NCBI RefSeq assembly: GCF_004362805.1
Contig: NZ_SNYF01000005.1
Coordinates: 1,289,672 to 1,353,671 of the forward strand
Reading direction: 5' to 3'
Length of the DNA: 64,000 nt
Source of the DNA: Algoriphagus boseongensis
GTDB lineage: Bacteria > Bacteroidota > Bacteroidia > Cytophagales > Cyclobacteriaceae
Position numbers and translations under genes: made by a program. The notes beneath the pieces are model-generated. The model was not told the origin of the DNA. It worked only from the letters and a program-made list of their open reading frames with translations, and searched no databases. Positions 44,394 to 53,640 of the stretch are shown piece after piece. Numbering within the stretch: the first letter of the stretch is position 1; every line of letters begins with the position of its first letter.

Positions 44394-46526
44394 ATGTCTG
44401 AAACCCTCCTTTCCAAGCAAATCCAGTCCAGTCGTGTGGCAATCATCGGTAATCCCAATGTAGGGAAGTCGACGATTTTCAATTATTTGACTGGGTTAAA
44501 CCAGAAAATCGGAAATTATCCGGGAGTGACCGTGGATAAAAAAACAGGCCTGATCAACCTGAAAGGAGAAAATTTCGAGATTCTTGATCTTCCCGGTACT
44601 TATAGCCTATTCCCAAATTCAGAGGATGAGATCATTGCTCACCGAGTCCTCAATCATACCAAAATCGAAGCCCGTCCAGACTATGTGCTGATGGTAATTG
44701 ATTCTTCCCAGCTTTCAAGAGGACTTTTTTTAGCTACCCAATTGATTGATTTGGGCGTGAATCTGGCCATTATCCTGAACATGTCGGATTTGGCTGAAAA
44801 GCGGAAAATTGAGATCAAATCCTATGAGCTTTTCAAGGCTTTGGGAGTTCCAATCCTTTCCACAGACGCCAGAAACCAAAAAGGACTGGACCAGGTCAAA
44901 TCTCTGATCAGTGAAAAGAATTTCTCCAAAGGAAGCCAGACGGTAGATATCAAGCAGGTTATTCCGGTTGAAATCCTTGAAAAGGTAAAAGCTAAATTTG
45001 AGCTGGAGAACGCCTATCAAGCCTATCAGATGATCCGTTTTGGAGCAAAAGACGTGGCCATGCCTGAGGAAGACCGGCTTTGGCTAGGGCAATTGTTCCA
45101 AACCATGAACTTCAGTTTGGAAGAGGCACAGCTAGAGGAGACCAAACTCCGCTATAAAAAAATCACAGATATCGTAACCCAGGCAGTTACCAAGAAAGAA
45201 GCTGCCAAACCTAAATCATCCATAGACTCGGTGGTGCTTCATCCATTTTGGGGGTATCTGATTTTTGCGGGGATTTTATTGGTGATTTTCCAGACTATCT
45301 TTACCTGGGCTTCCTATCCCATGGATTTGATTGATGGCTTGTTTGCTGAATTGACAGGTTATATAAATGACCTTCTTCCAGCTGGTCCATTGACAAGCTT
45401 AATTTCTGAAGGTGTAATCCCAGGAATTGGTGGAGTGGTAATTTTCATTCCCCAAATCGCCCTGCTCTTTGGATTTTTGGCGATTTTGGAAGATACGGGG
45501 TATATGTCCCGAGTTGTCTTTTTGATGGATCGATGGATGCGACCATTTGGCTTGCATGGAAAAAGTATAGTTCCTCTAGTTTCCGGAATTGCCTGCGCGA
45601 TTCCTGGAGTAATGGCCGCTAGAAATATTTCCAACTGGAAAGAAAAAATGATCACCATCATGGTCACCCCATTGATGAGTTGCTCTGCTAGACTTCCGGT
45701 TTACATCATTCTGATCGGTCTGACTGTACCAGATGAGTTGATTTTTGGATTTATCAATATGCAAGCCTTGGCTCTGCTTGGTTTGTATTTATTAGGTGTT
45801 TTAGGTGTTCTATTTACTTCCTTGGTCATGAAGTTTATCCTGAAGACCAAAGAAAACAGCTTCTTGATGACTGAGCTTCCACCCTACCGTTTACCTCGAT
45901 GGGGAGATGTAGGAATTACCATGTTTGAAAAGGCGAAAACCTTTGTTTTCGAAGCTGGAAAGGTAATTTTAGCTATCTCGATTATTCTTTGGGTTTTGGC
46001 AACCTATGGTCCTCCTTCCCGAATGGAAGAGGTAAGATTGCAAGGTGAAGCAAGATTGGAAAATGTTACCGATGAGTCCGAAATAGCTGCCATTGAAGCT
46101 GAAACCAGCTCCCTGCTTTTGGAAAACTCTTTCATTGGAATCATGGGAAGAGCCATTGAGCCGGTAATCAAGCCCTTGGGTTATGATTGGAAAATCGGAA
46201 TCGCCTTGATCACTTCATTTGCCGCCAGAGAGGTATTTATTTCTACCATCGCGACCATTTATAGTATAGGTGGAGATGTGGAAGATGAATTAACCATCCG
46301 GGAAAAACTTAGCCAGCAAATCAATTCCAATACCGGAAAACCGACTTTTGATGTCCCTACCTCATTCTCCTTGATGGTATTCTATGTTTTTGCAATGCAA
46401 TGCATGAGTACCTTGGCAGTAGTCAAAAGGGAAACTAAATCTTGGAAATGGCCGTTAATCCAAACAGCCTACATGAGCATTCTGGCTTATGTCATGGCCT
46501 TTATAACCTTCCAAATTTTCTCTTAA
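44394..46526 (+). CDS. feoB: FeoB ferrous iron transporter
   Basis: 710-aa inner-membrane Fe(II) transporter. The N-terminal G domain has G1 (GNPNVGKST, about 18-26), G3 (DLPGTYS), and G4 (NMSD). After the GDI-like helical part, two Gate domains follow, each with the conserved Cys (IACAIPGV in Gate 1, SCSARLP nearby, and the C-terminal FAAREVF). About eight to nine membrane helices. It is preceded by feoA and followed after one base by the small Cys-rich FeoB-associated protein. Confidence 0.96.
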   Translation: MSETLLSKQIQSSRVAIIGNPNVGKSTIFNYLTGLNQKIGNYPGVTVDKKTGLINLKGENFEILDLPGTYSLFPNSEDEIIAHRVLNHTKIEARPDYVLMVIDSSQLSRGLFLATQLIDLGVNLAIILNMSDLAEKRKIEIKSYELFKALGVPILSTDARNQKGLDQVKSLISEKNFSKGSQTVDIKQVIPVEILEKVKAKFELENAYQAYQMIRFGAKDVAMPEEDRLWLGQLFQTMNFSLEEAQLEETKLRYKKITDIVTQAVTKKEAAKPKSSIDSVVLHPFWGYLIFAGILLVIFQTIFTWASYPMDLIDGLFAELTGYINDLLPAGPLTSLISEGVIPGIGGVVIFIPQIALLFGFLAILEDTGYMSRVVFLMDRWMRPFGLHGKSIVPLVSGIACAIPGVMAARNISNWKEKMITIMVTPLMSCSARLPVYIILIGLTVPDELIFGFINMQALALLGLYLLGVLGVLFTSLVMKFILKTKENSFLMTELPPYRLPRWGDVGITMFEKAKTFVFEAGKVILAISIILWVLATYGPPSRMEEVRLQGEARLENVTDESEIAAIEAETSSLLLENSFIGIMGRAIEPVIKPLGYDWKIGIALITSFAAREVFISTIATIYSIGGDVEDELTIREKLSQQINSNTGKPTFDVPTSFSLMVFYVFAMQCMSTLAVVKRETKSWKWPLIQTAYMSILAYVMAFITFQIFS

Positions 46527-46527
46527 T

Positions 46528-46644
46528 ATGTGGCAGGAAATACTAGTTGGACTTATTGTGCTGGGAGCAGTTTTCTATCTGACAAGGAAGTTTTTCCTTC
46601 AGCCGAAAACTCAGCCAGGCTGCGATAAATGCGCCAAACCCTGA
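46528..46644 (+). CDS. FeoB-associated Cys-rich membrane protein
   Basis: 38-aa protein: one N-terminal membrane helix (about 4-18, QEILVGLIVLGAVFYL), basic stretch (TRKFF), and a C-terminal GCDKCAKP with a CxxC pair. This is the pattern of the short FeoB-associated Cys-rich family (PF12669-like), whose role in Feo is unproven. The start lies one base after the feoB stop (TAATATG). It is too short for most automatic calls. Confidence 0.85.
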   Translation: MWQEILVGLIVLGAVFYLTRKFFLQPKTQPGCDKCAKP

Positions 46645-46676
46645 AAAGGCGCCTTTCTCCCCTAATGATTTTTTGA

Positions 46677-46684
46677 TACATTTG
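46677..46684 (+). promoter_or_regulatory. -7 box of the flippase promoter
   Basis: TACATTTG, an exact TAnnTTTG match, with TTTC at -33 (46654-46657; 19-bp spacing). It is only four bases before the ATG at 46689, so the transcript would be leaderless. Confidence 0.5.
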
Positions 46685-46688
46685 GCAC

Positions 46689-48164
46689 ATGGGCAAAATC
46701 GCCAGCCAGAGCATACAAACCGCTATTTTTTCCTACCTCGGTGTAGTTTTGGGTTACATCAATGTACTTTGGCTTTATCCCTATTCTCTTGATGCTACTC
46801 AATTAGGAACTTTCCGGACAATCCAGGATTTAGGATTACTATTTGTTCCTTTTGCTCAATTGGGAGTTGGACATGGAATCACTAGATTTTTTCCCCAACT
46901 CGAAAAAAACCAATCTGCTTTTCTCAGCTATAGCCTGCTATTTTCACTTTTAGGCTTTGCTTTGGTTAGCTTGCTGTTTTTTGGTTTTAAGGAACCCATC
47001 ATTTCACTCTTTGCTACCAACTCTCCAGAAGTCGTAGACTTTTTGGGAATAGTATTATTGATCACACTCTTTTCGCTTTTGAGCAGTGTTTTAGATGCAT
47101 TTGCGAGGTCTTATTTAAAAGTAGCTATCCCCACCTTTTTTAGGGAAGTGTTTTTGAGGTTATTGACCTCCATTTTAGTCGGAATTTACCTGCTCAAATG
47201 GATCAGTTTTGAGCAAGTCATGCAAGGACTGGTGTTGGTTTATGGAATTGCATTGGTTGGAGTGTTGATCTATTTGATTTGGCTCGGAGTGCTCAAATTA
47301 GATTTCACTTGGACTAATTTCCCAAAGGGATTCAGGAGCTCCTTTCTCCGATTTAGTTTGATCACTTTTTTAGCGACGGCGGCTTCTACTCTGATCATGA
47401 AGATTGATTCCATCATGGTGAGCTCCATGGTAAGTCTGGAGGCAAATGCCATCTATTCGATTGCTTTTTACATGGCTTTGGTAATCGAATTACCAAGGCG
47501 GGCAATTTCTCAGGTAAGTATGCCCGTTATCGCTGATCATTTTGCAAAAAATCAAATCCCTGAAATCAATCGTCTCTATCGGCAAATATCCAATCGTCAA
47601 CTGTATATATGCCTTTTCCTTTTTGCCTTGATCTGGAACAGTATTGACCAGATCTACCATTTTGTACCAAATCGGGAAATCTATCAGGCAGGTAAATGGG
47701 TGGTTTTCTATATCGGAATTGGGAAAATCTTTGATGTGGCCTTTTCTGTAAACAGCGAGATTTTGGTGTTTTCAAAGTATTACCGATTCAACCTGATTTT
47801 GACCATTGCCATGAGTGCCTTGATCATTCTGGTTAATTACTGGCTGATTCCAATCTATGGTATTGAAGGCGCTGCTATGGGTTCAGCTTTGGTTATGCTC
47901 CTCTTCAATTTGGTGAAATACGCCTATCTCAAGGCAAAATTAAATCTGGAACCATTCAGCTGGGATACAGCAAAAATCCTTTTTATCGGATTCATTTGCT
48001 TGGCAATTGGAATTCTACCAGAACTTCAGTTGATCCCTTTTTTAATCATATTGATCAAATCGACTTTGGTTTTGGGCGTTTATATTTTGCTCTCCAAAGT
48101 ATTGAATGTGGGAAATGAGGAATGGAAATTTATCAAAAAGAGATTAAAAAAGTCCGAGCCTTAG
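46689..48164 (+). CDS. Polysaccharide biosynthesis flippase (Wzx/MOP family)
   Basis: 491-aa membrane protein with about fourteen hydrophobic helices of the MOP superfamily. The N-terminal SQSIQTAIFSYLGVVLGYINVLWLYPY and the following QLGVGHGITRFFPQL loop are typical of lipid-linked oligosaccharide flippases of the Wzx/O-antigen transporter type. It moves undecaprenol-linked glycan units across the inner membrane. No glycosyltransferase is adjacent, although a glycan-priming set lies 10 kb away. The promoter is very close to the start codon. Confidence 0.85.
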   Translation: MGKIASQSIQTAIFSYLGVVLGYINVLWLYPYSLDATQLGTFRTIQDLGLLFVPFAQLGVGHGITRFFPQLEKNQSAFLSYSLLFSLLGFALVSLLFFGFKEPIISLFATNSPEVVDFLGIVLLITLFSLLSSVLDAFARSYLKVAIPTFFREVFLRLLTSILVGIYLLKWISFEQVMQGLVLVYGIALVGVLIYLIWLGVLKLDFTWTNFPKGFRSSFLRFSLITFLATAASTLIMKIDSIMVSSMVSLEANAIYSIAFYMALVIELPRRAISQVSMPVIADHFAKNQIPEINRLYRQISNRQLYICLFLFALIWNSIDQIYHFVPNREIYQAGKWVVFYIGIGKIFDVAFSVNSEILVFSKYYRFNLILTIAMSALIILVNYWLIPIYGIEGAAMGSALVMLLFNLVKYAYLKAKLNLEPFSWDTAKILFIGFICLAIGILPELQLIPFLIILIKSTLVLGVYILLSKVLNVGNEEWKFIKKRLKKSEP

Positions 48165-48555
48165 AGTGTTACAAACCTCCGTATAGACAAGATTTGAGCT
48201 GCCTTGAAACCGCAAACTTCCACTGTTATCCTGCGTTTTGTGCGAGGCCTCGAAGGGTATCGAGGTGAGGCCTGTTTTTGGAGAGGGCTTCACTCGTAAT
48301 TGTTTTTAAATTGTGAAGTTTGAACATGTCGACGGCCCGGACCATGCAAATATACGACTTTGATAGAGAGGAGTTGGGTATTCCTGATAAAATAAGGCCG
48401 AAATCAGGCCCCGGGTTTTCAGACAAAAAAAACCTTCCAAATTATATTTTACAGAAGAGAACCCAGAACTGATTGAAATCCAAGGAAAAGGGATTTACCT
48501 GATAAAAATCAAAATTATATTTTGCGATTTTCTGAATAGATTACTAGACTAAATT
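48165..48555. other. Gene-free stretch with a promoter-bearing short frame
   Basis: About 390 bp with no clear gene. On the minus strand a TATATTTG box (48347-48354) precedes a short frame ending at 48226; the best start would be ATG 48327 (33 aa, MFKLHNLK... to ...LAQNAG). The frame contains a hairpin (AGGCCT, CTCGA / TCGAG, GCCT). I have the impression that the C-terminal sequence RPHLDTLRGLAQNAG recurs in related genomes, which would point to a dispersed repeat or mobile-element remnant. No protein function can be given. Confidence 0.35.
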
Positions 48556-48563
48556 TAAATTTG
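48556..48563 (+). promoter_or_regulatory. -7 box of the usp-like promoter
   Basis: TAAATTTG, exact TAnnTTTG match; TCTG-like -33 about 21 bp upstream. It fixes the start of the Usp gene at ATG 48585. Confidence 0.55.
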
Positions 48564-48584
48564 CAGTGCAAAACCTCAGTAGCC

Positions 48585-49508
48585 ATGTATCTGATTAAAA
48601 AATTGATCGTTTGTCTGGACCAAACTCCAATAGACCAGACCCTGATCGAACATGCTGCCTTCATTGCCAAAGTAAATCAGACTCGAAAGATCTACTTCGC
48701 CAATGTGATCAAGAACCTTTCTATCCCGAAAGAAGTCTTGGAGGAGTTTCCGAATTTGATCGAAAACATGATCAATGAAAGGAAAGAAGCGATGGAAAAA
48801 GTGGTCAAACAACATTTCCCTGAAATAAAAGGATTGACCATCAGCTATGTTGTCAAAGAAGGTAACCTTTCCAAAAAGATCCTGAAACTAGCCGAAGAGA
48901 AATCTGCGGACATGGTCATCATAGGAAGAAAGGTTGATCTCCCTGGCACTGGTGTAGCTTCGCAACGATTGGCAAGAAGGGCTAGTTGTTCACTTTTAAT
49001 TGTACCTGAAGGCTCTAGGCCAAAATTGAACAAACTGCTTGTACCCAGTGACTTTTCGGAATATTCCAAAGATGCTCTAGAAGAAGCCATTATGATCGCT
49101 GAAAAGCACGGAGGAAAAGTAGAAATAGTCTGTCAAAACGTGTTCAACGTTCCATCTGGCTATCATTTCACCGGAAAAACCTATGAAGAATTTACCGAAG
49201 TGATGCGAATGCATGCAGAAATCAATTACAAGAAATTCATTCGAAAAATTGACACTAAAGGGATTAACATCACCCCTATTTACACCAAGGACGATGATGA
49301 TGATCCAGTTCAGGAAATTGTCTCCAAAGCTCTAGAAATCGGAGCTGATGGAATTATTATCGGTGCCAAAGGAAGAACTGCCGCTACGGCCCTTTTTATA
49401 GGAAGTATGGCAGAACGATTGATCCAATACAATGACAGCCTACCACTTTTAGTCACAAGGCCCAAAGGAAAAAATGCCGGGATTTTGGATTATATCCTTG
49501 AAATCTAA
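48585..49508 (+). CDS. Tandem universal stress protein
   Basis: 307-aa protein with two UspA domains: the first begins KKLIVCLDQTP and keeps the nucleotide-site motif partly (GRKVDLPGTGVASQRLARR), the second begins KLLVPSDFSEYS and has the full G-x2-G-x9-G-S loop (GAKGRTAATALFIGSMAE). Binding of ATP and a general stress role are usual. The start at 48585 follows the promoter. Its own terminator follows. Confidence 0.88.
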   Translation: MYLIKKLIVCLDQTPIDQTLIEHAAFIAKVNQTRKIYFANVIKNLSIPKEVLEEFPNLIENMINERKEAMEKVVKQHFPEIKGLTISYVVKEGNLSKKILKLAEEKSADMVIIGRKVDLPGTGVASQRLARRASCSLLIVPEGSRPKLNKLLVPSDFSEYSKDALEEAIMIAEKHGGKVEIVCQNVFNVPSGYHFTGKTYEEFTEVMRMHAEINYKKFIRKIDTKGINITPIYTKDDDDDPVQEIVSKALEIGADGIIIGAKGRTAATALFIGSMAERLIQYNDSLPLLVTRPKGKNAGILDYILEI

Positions 49509-49520
49509 ACTGAAATCAAA

Positions 49521-49556
49521 AGAAATGAGTCGAAAATCCGGCTCATTTCTTTTTTT
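49521..49556 (+). terminator. Rho-independent terminator after usp
   Basis: AGAAATGAG / CTCATTTCT stem with a 12-base loop, followed by TTTTTT. Confidence 0.8.
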
Positions 49557-49597
49557 GATTAAACCTTAATTTTTCAGCTTTGTCTAACAAGGCAACA

Positions 49598-50143
49598 ATG
49601 AAAGAAATCGATCAGCAAATCCTGGAGAAAATCCAAAGCCCTTTTTCCCGTGAACTGGGCTATAGGCTTTTGATCGAAACTTATCAGAAAAAGGTCTATC
49701 AGGTGGTGAGAAGAATGGTTTTGATCCATGAAGATGCGGACGACCTTACTCAAAACACCTTTATCAAAGCAATTCGGAATCTGGAAAAGTTTGAAGGGAA
49801 CTCTTCCCTTTTTACCTGGATTTACAGAATAGCTACCAATGAAACCCTGAGTTTTCTTGAAAAAAAGAAAAAAAGATTCTTCTTTTCAGTGGATGATCAT
49901 CAGGAAAAACTGGAGTCCTATTTGGATCAGCCCGGAAATTTAAGTGGAGATGAAATTCAGCTGAAACTCCAAAAAGCTCTTTTGAAATTACCGGAAAAGC
50001 AAAGGTTGGTGTTTCATTTGAAGTACCAGGAGGAATTGAGTTATGAGGAAATGGCTGAAATTACAGGCACCAGCGTGGGAGCCCTCAAAGCCAGCTATCA
50101 CCACGCTGTGAAAAAAATTGAACAATTTGTACTAGCCGAATAA
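49598..50143 (+). CDS. ECF-type RNA polymerase sigma factor
   Basis: 181-aa sigma-70 factor of the extracytoplasmic-function class. Region 2 (about 18-85) has the DADDLTQNTFIKAIRNL and TWIYRIATNETLSFLEK helices; region 4 (about 120-175) has LPEKQRLVFHLKY and the SYEEMAEITGTSVGALKASYHHA helix-turn-helix. It directs polymerase to envelope-stress-type promoters. The start is ATG 49598; the frame upstream runs into a CAGCTTTG -7 box (49575-49582) that is its likely promoter. It leads a gene trio with a putative anti-sigma factor and a CpxP-like protein. Confidence 0.93.
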   Translation: MKEIDQQILEKIQSPFSRELGYRLLIETYQKKVYQVVRRMVLIHEDADDLTQNTFIKAIRNLEKFEGNSSLFTWIYRIATNETLSFLEKKKKRFFFSVDDHQEKLESYLDQPGNLSGDEIQLKLQKALLKLPEKQRLVFHLKYQEELSYEEMAEITGTSVGALKASYHHAVKKIEQFVLAE

Positions 50144-50174
50144 ACCTTACCGGATCAATCAGGTCTAACAAACG

Positions 50175-50525
50175 ATGGAAAAATTACCCAAAATCAAAGA
50201 ATTCAATGCTCCAGATGGCTATTTTGACGGTCTTCAGGACAGCATTCTTCAGCGGGCAAGAAAAAAGAATCAGCAGGTTTATTGGAAATATGCTGCAGCA
50301 GCTGTTTTGGTTCTATCCCTTGGAATATGGCAATATGGAGGAAATAAGTCTACCACGAGCCCGGTTTCAATAGACGATCAAGCGATGCTATATATCGAAA
50401 GCAACCAATGGACAGCTGAGGATGTCTTAAGTCTTTCTGACGATCCCAACGCTATCCTTGACCAAATCTTAGAAGAAGAATTATCTCAAATCAACTCTGA
50501 ATGGCCAGAAGATGACTGGTTTTAA
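50175..50525 (+). CDS. Putative anti-sigma factor, single-pass membrane protein
   Basis: 116-aa protein with a short cytoplasmic N-terminus (KIKEFNAPDGYFDGLQDSIL, an amphipathic helix), one membrane helix (about 36-54, WKYAAAAVLVLSLGIW), and an acidic periplasmic part. No zinc anti-sigma motif is seen. It starts 31 bp after the sigma-factor gene, and in Bacteroidota this order and topology usually mean an anti-sigma factor. The role is inferred from position. Confidence 0.65.
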   Translation: MEKLPKIKEFNAPDGYFDGLQDSILQRARKKNQQVYWKYAAAAVLVLSLGIWQYGGNKSTTSPVSIDDQAMLYIESNQWTAEDVLSLSDDPNAILDQILEEELSQINSEWPEDDWF

Positions 50526-50531
50526 TTAGCT

Positions 50532-50975
50532 ATGAAAAATCTATTCTATATCTTCCTTTTGTCCTTTCTGATCTTCCATGCAGGTGATGCATATGGACAG
50601 AGACCTCCTGGGCAGCAAATTGACCCTGAGCGGCTTCAGGCAGCTAGAATTGCCTTTATCACTACCAGAATAGACCTTACCCCGGAACAGGCCGAGAAGT
50701 TTTGGCCGATTTTCAATCAGTTCACTGAGCAAAAAGAGGCTACCATGCGCCAAATCGCCAATCTGGGCAGAGGAGCAAATGAAGTAAGTGAAGAAGAAGC
50801 CAAATCCAGAATTCAGCAAAGATTCCAATTGGAAGAAAAAATGATCAAAGACGAGCGGGCTTTTGTAGCCGAAGCTTCCAAAGTTCTAACATCCAAACAA
50901 ATCCTCATGCTCAACAATATCGCAAGGGACTTCACCCGGCAACTTTACCAAAGGCAAAGAGGAGGAGGAAACTAA
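50532..50975 (+). CDS. Spy/CpxP-like periplasmic sensor or chaperone
   Basis: 147-aa exported helical protein. Signal peptide (MKNLFYIFLLSFLIFHAGDAYGQ), then an LTPEQAEKFWPIF segment matching the LTxxQ repeat of the Spy/CpxP family, and a second LTSKQILML near the end. In E. coli such proteins sense or buffer envelope misfolding; in ECF systems related proteins hold the anti-sigma factor. It follows the putative anti-sigma gene after six bases. Confidence 0.82.
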   Translation: MKNLFYIFLLSFLIFHAGDAYGQRPPGQQIDPERLQAARIAFITTRIDLTPEQAEKFWPIFNQFTEQKEATMRQIANLGRGANEVSEEEAKSRIQQRFQLEEKMIKDERAFVAEASKVLTSKQILMLNNIARDFTRQLYQRQRGGGN

Positions 50976-50978
50976 ATA

Positions 50979-51009
50979 AAAATGCCCCGAAATATTCCGA
51001 GGCATTTTG
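50979..51009. terminator. Bidirectional terminator between the CpxP-like and mscL genes
   Basis: AAATGCC ... GGCATTTT with an inner CG / CCG pairing (50980-51008); A-run to the left, T-run to the right. Confidence 0.75.
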
Positions 51010-51012
51010 CTT

Positions 51013-51435
51013 TTATTTTTTGAGTAAATCTCTGATTTCTTCCAAAAGCTTTTCGCTTGGAGTTGGTGCTGGTGGCGCAGGTGGAGGAGCTGGTGCCTCC
51101 TCTTTTTTACGGTTCATACTATTGATTCCTTTGATTGCCAAGAATATCACAAATGCGATGATCACGAAATCCACCACATTTTGAATGAACATCCCGTAAT
51201 TCAAGGTAACCGCAGCGATCTCCTCACCTGCTTCATTTAAGGAAGCTTCTTTCAAAACAAGATTCAGATCCTTGAAATCCACCCCTCCGACCAAAAGGCC
51301 GATTGGAGGCATGACCACATCATTTACAAAGGAGGAAACAATCTTTCCGAAAGCTCCACCGATGATTACACCGACTGCCAAGTCGATGACGTTGCCCTTG
51401 ACGGCAAACTCTTTAAATTCTTTAAGCATTCCCAT
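51013..51435 (-). CDS. mscL: Large-conductance mechanosensitive channel MscL
   Basis: 140-aa pentameric inner-membrane channel that opens under osmotic downshock. The N-terminal helix and TM1 ([44 protein letters not shown]) are the family signature; TM2 is the [17 protein letters not shown] segment. The C-terminal tail has a proline-rich stretch ([11 protein letters not shown]) before the last helix. Start at 51435 or two codons later. Confidence 0.96.
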   Translation of the reverse strand: MGMLKEFKEFAVKGNVIDLAVGVIIGGAFGKIVSSFVNDVVMPPIGLLVGGVDFKDLNLVLKEASLNEAGEEIAAVTLNYGMFIQNVVDFVIIAFVIFLAIKGINSMNRKKEEAPAPPPAPPAPTPSEKLLEEIRDLLKK

Positions 51436-51593
51436 AAAGTGTAAGGTTGATAGTTAGTTTTATAAATATTCTGAAAATAATAGGTTTTACCAATACTAAG
51501 AGCAAAAAAGATAGGTCAAATTACTTGATTCAAAATATTTTTCTGAACCAAAAAGCCTGAATTTTCTTTAACCTTGCAGACAAAATCTTTGAT

Positions 51594-53636
51594 ATGAACC
51601 CACCTGGAGCTATAAAAAAGCCAAAATTGTTAGAAATCCATGGTCATCAGCGAGTTGACAATTATTACTGGATGAATGAGCGGGAAAACCCTGAAGTGAT
51701 TGCTTATCTGGAAGCTGAAAATTCATTTTTAGAGCATACCATGAAGCCATTTGAAAAGTTTAAGAATCAACTTTTCAAGGAAATGAAAGGCAGAATCAAG
51801 GAAGATGACCAAAGCGTCCCCTATTTTAAATCTGGGTATTATTGGTATGTCCGCTACACTCAAGGGGCAGAATATCCGATTTTCTGCCGTAAATCCGGGA
51901 GTTTGGAAAGCCCAGAGGAAATCATTCTGGACGTGAATAAACTGGCGGAAGGCAAGGCCTATTTTCAAGTTGGAGCAACAGTGACTACTCCTAATCAAAA
52001 ACTTTTAGCCTTTGCGGCAGATGAGGTCGGAAGAAGAATCTATACTATCTTTTTCAAAAACCTTGAAACAGGTGAAATTTTGGGAGAAAGCATTCCGAAT
52101 GTCACCGGGAATCTTGTTTGGGCAGCGGATAACCAAACCCTATTTTATTCCAAACAAGATCCAGAGACGCTCCGATCTTTCCAGGTTTACAAGCATATTT
52201 TGGGCACTGATCCTCAATCAGACATTTTGATCTTTGAAGAAAAAGACGAGGAGTTTTCCTGTGTAGTCCACAAGTCCAAGTCCGAGAAATTCCTTTTTAT
52301 CCATTCTGAAAGCACCATTTCCTCGGAAATGAGATTCCTGGAGGCTGAAAATCCAGAGGGGGAATTTCAAATGCTTCAGAAAAGAATCCCGCATTTGGAA
52401 TATGCAGCGGATCATTATGGGGAATACTTTTGGATCCGAACCAATGAAAATGCCCAAAACTTCAAATTGGTTAAAGCTCCCATTTCAGCACCCTCTAAGG
52501 AAAACTGGATAGATGTGATCCCACACAGACCAGAAGTTCTATTTGAGGATTTTAATCTTTTCTCCAAGTATTTGGTCACTCAGGAAAGGAGCAATGGACT
52601 CACGCAGATCAAAATCAAACCTTGGGAAGGAGAAGGACATTCCTTAGAATTTGATGATGAGACCTACACCGCTTGGATCAGTATCAATCCGGAATTTGAA
52701 ACTGAGATGCTAAGGTTTGGCTATAATTCTCTGGTCGTTCCTTCCACTACCTATGATTATCATATGGAAACTCGGGAAAAACTGCTCCTCAAGCGTCAGG
52801 AAGTGGTAGGTGGTCATAACCCCGAGCAATATCATTCTGAGAGAGTTTGGGCGACAGCCAAAGACGGAGTAAAAGTTCCCATTTCCCTGGTCTACAAGAA
52901 ATCCCTTTTCCAAAAAAATGGGGGAAATCCTTTGGTTCTTTATGCCTATGGATCCTATGGCTACAGCATGGATGCATATTTTTCCAGCACCAGACTAAGC
53001 TTGTTGGATAGAGGCTTTGTCTTTGCGATAGCCCATATTCGGGGAGGGGAAGATCTGGGAAGGCATTGGTATGAGGATGGAAAAATGCTCAAAAAGAAAA
53101 ACACCTTCACTGACTTTATCGCTTGTGGAGAGCATTTGATCTCAGAAAAATTCAGCTCCAGCCAACATCTCTATGCGATGGGAGGAAGTGCAGGGGGATT
53201 ATTGATGGGAGCTGTCATCAATCTCAAGCCAGAACTTTTCCATGGAATCATCGCCAATGTTCCATTTGTAGACGTGGTTACGACCATGTTGGATGAAAGT
53301 ATCCCCCTTACCACAGGTGAATTTCAGGAATGGGGAAATCCAAAGAATAAGGAGTACTACGAGTATATGCTCTCCTATTCCCCTTATGACAATGTGGAAG
53401 CCAAGGACTATCCCAATATGTTAGTCACTTCAGGTCTGCATGATTCTCAGGTGCAATATTGGGAACCTACCAAATGGGTAGCCAAACTGAGGGAACTCAA
53501 AACCGATACTAACCTTCTACTCCTTCATACCAATATGGAAGCAGGACATGGTGGAGCCTCGGGTCGATTCAATGCCTTGAAAGAGTTGGCTTTAGAGTAC
53601 ACCTTTCTGCTTATGCTGGAAGGAAAGGCCAATTGA
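51594..53636 (+). CDS. Prolyl oligopeptidase-family serine peptidase (oligopeptidase B-like)
   Basis: 680-aa cytoplasmic peptidase of family S9A. An N-terminal beta-propeller (about 70-410) is followed by an alpha/beta-hydrolase domain with the catalytic serine in GGSAGG (about 530), Asp in SGLHDSQV (about 617), and His in EAGHGG (about 652). The conserved GRHWYEDGKMLKKKNTF block favours oligopeptidase B, which cleaves after Arg/Lys in short peptides. There is no signal peptide. It ends four bases before the convergent exonuclease gene. Confidence 0.93.
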   Translation: MNPPGAIKKPKLLEIHGHQRVDNYYWMNERENPEVIAYLEAENSFLEHTMKPFEKFKNQLFKEMKGRIKEDDQSVPYFKSGYYWYVRYTQGAEYPIFCRKSGSLESPEEIILDVNKLAEGKAYFQVGATVTTPNQKLLAFAADEVGRRIYTIFFKNLETGEILGESIPNVTGNLVWAADNQTLFYSKQDPETLRSFQVYKHILGTDPQSDILIFEEKDEEFSCVVHKSKSEKFLFIHSESTISSEMRFLEAENPEGEFQMLQKRIPHLEYAADHYGEYFWIRTNENAQNFKLVKAPISAPSKENWIDVIPHRPEVLFEDFNLFSKYLVTQERSNGLTQIKIKPWEGEGHSLEFDDETYTAWISINPEFETEMLRFGYNSLVVPSTTYDYHMETREKLLLKRQEVVGGHNPEQYHSERVWATAKDGVKVPISLVYKKSLFQKNGGNPLVLYAYGSYGYSMDAYFSSTRLSLLDRGFVFAIAHIRGGEDLGRHWYEDGKMLKKKNTFTDFIACGEHLISEKFSSSQHLYAMGGSAGGLLMGAVINLKPELFHGIIANVPFVDVVTTMLDESIPLTTGEFQEWGNPKNKEYYEYMLSYSPYDNVEAKDYPNMLVTSGLHDSQVQYWEPTKWVAKLRELKTDTNLLLLHTNMEAGHGGASGRFNALKELALEYTFLLMLEGKAN

Positions 53637-53640
53637 TTTC

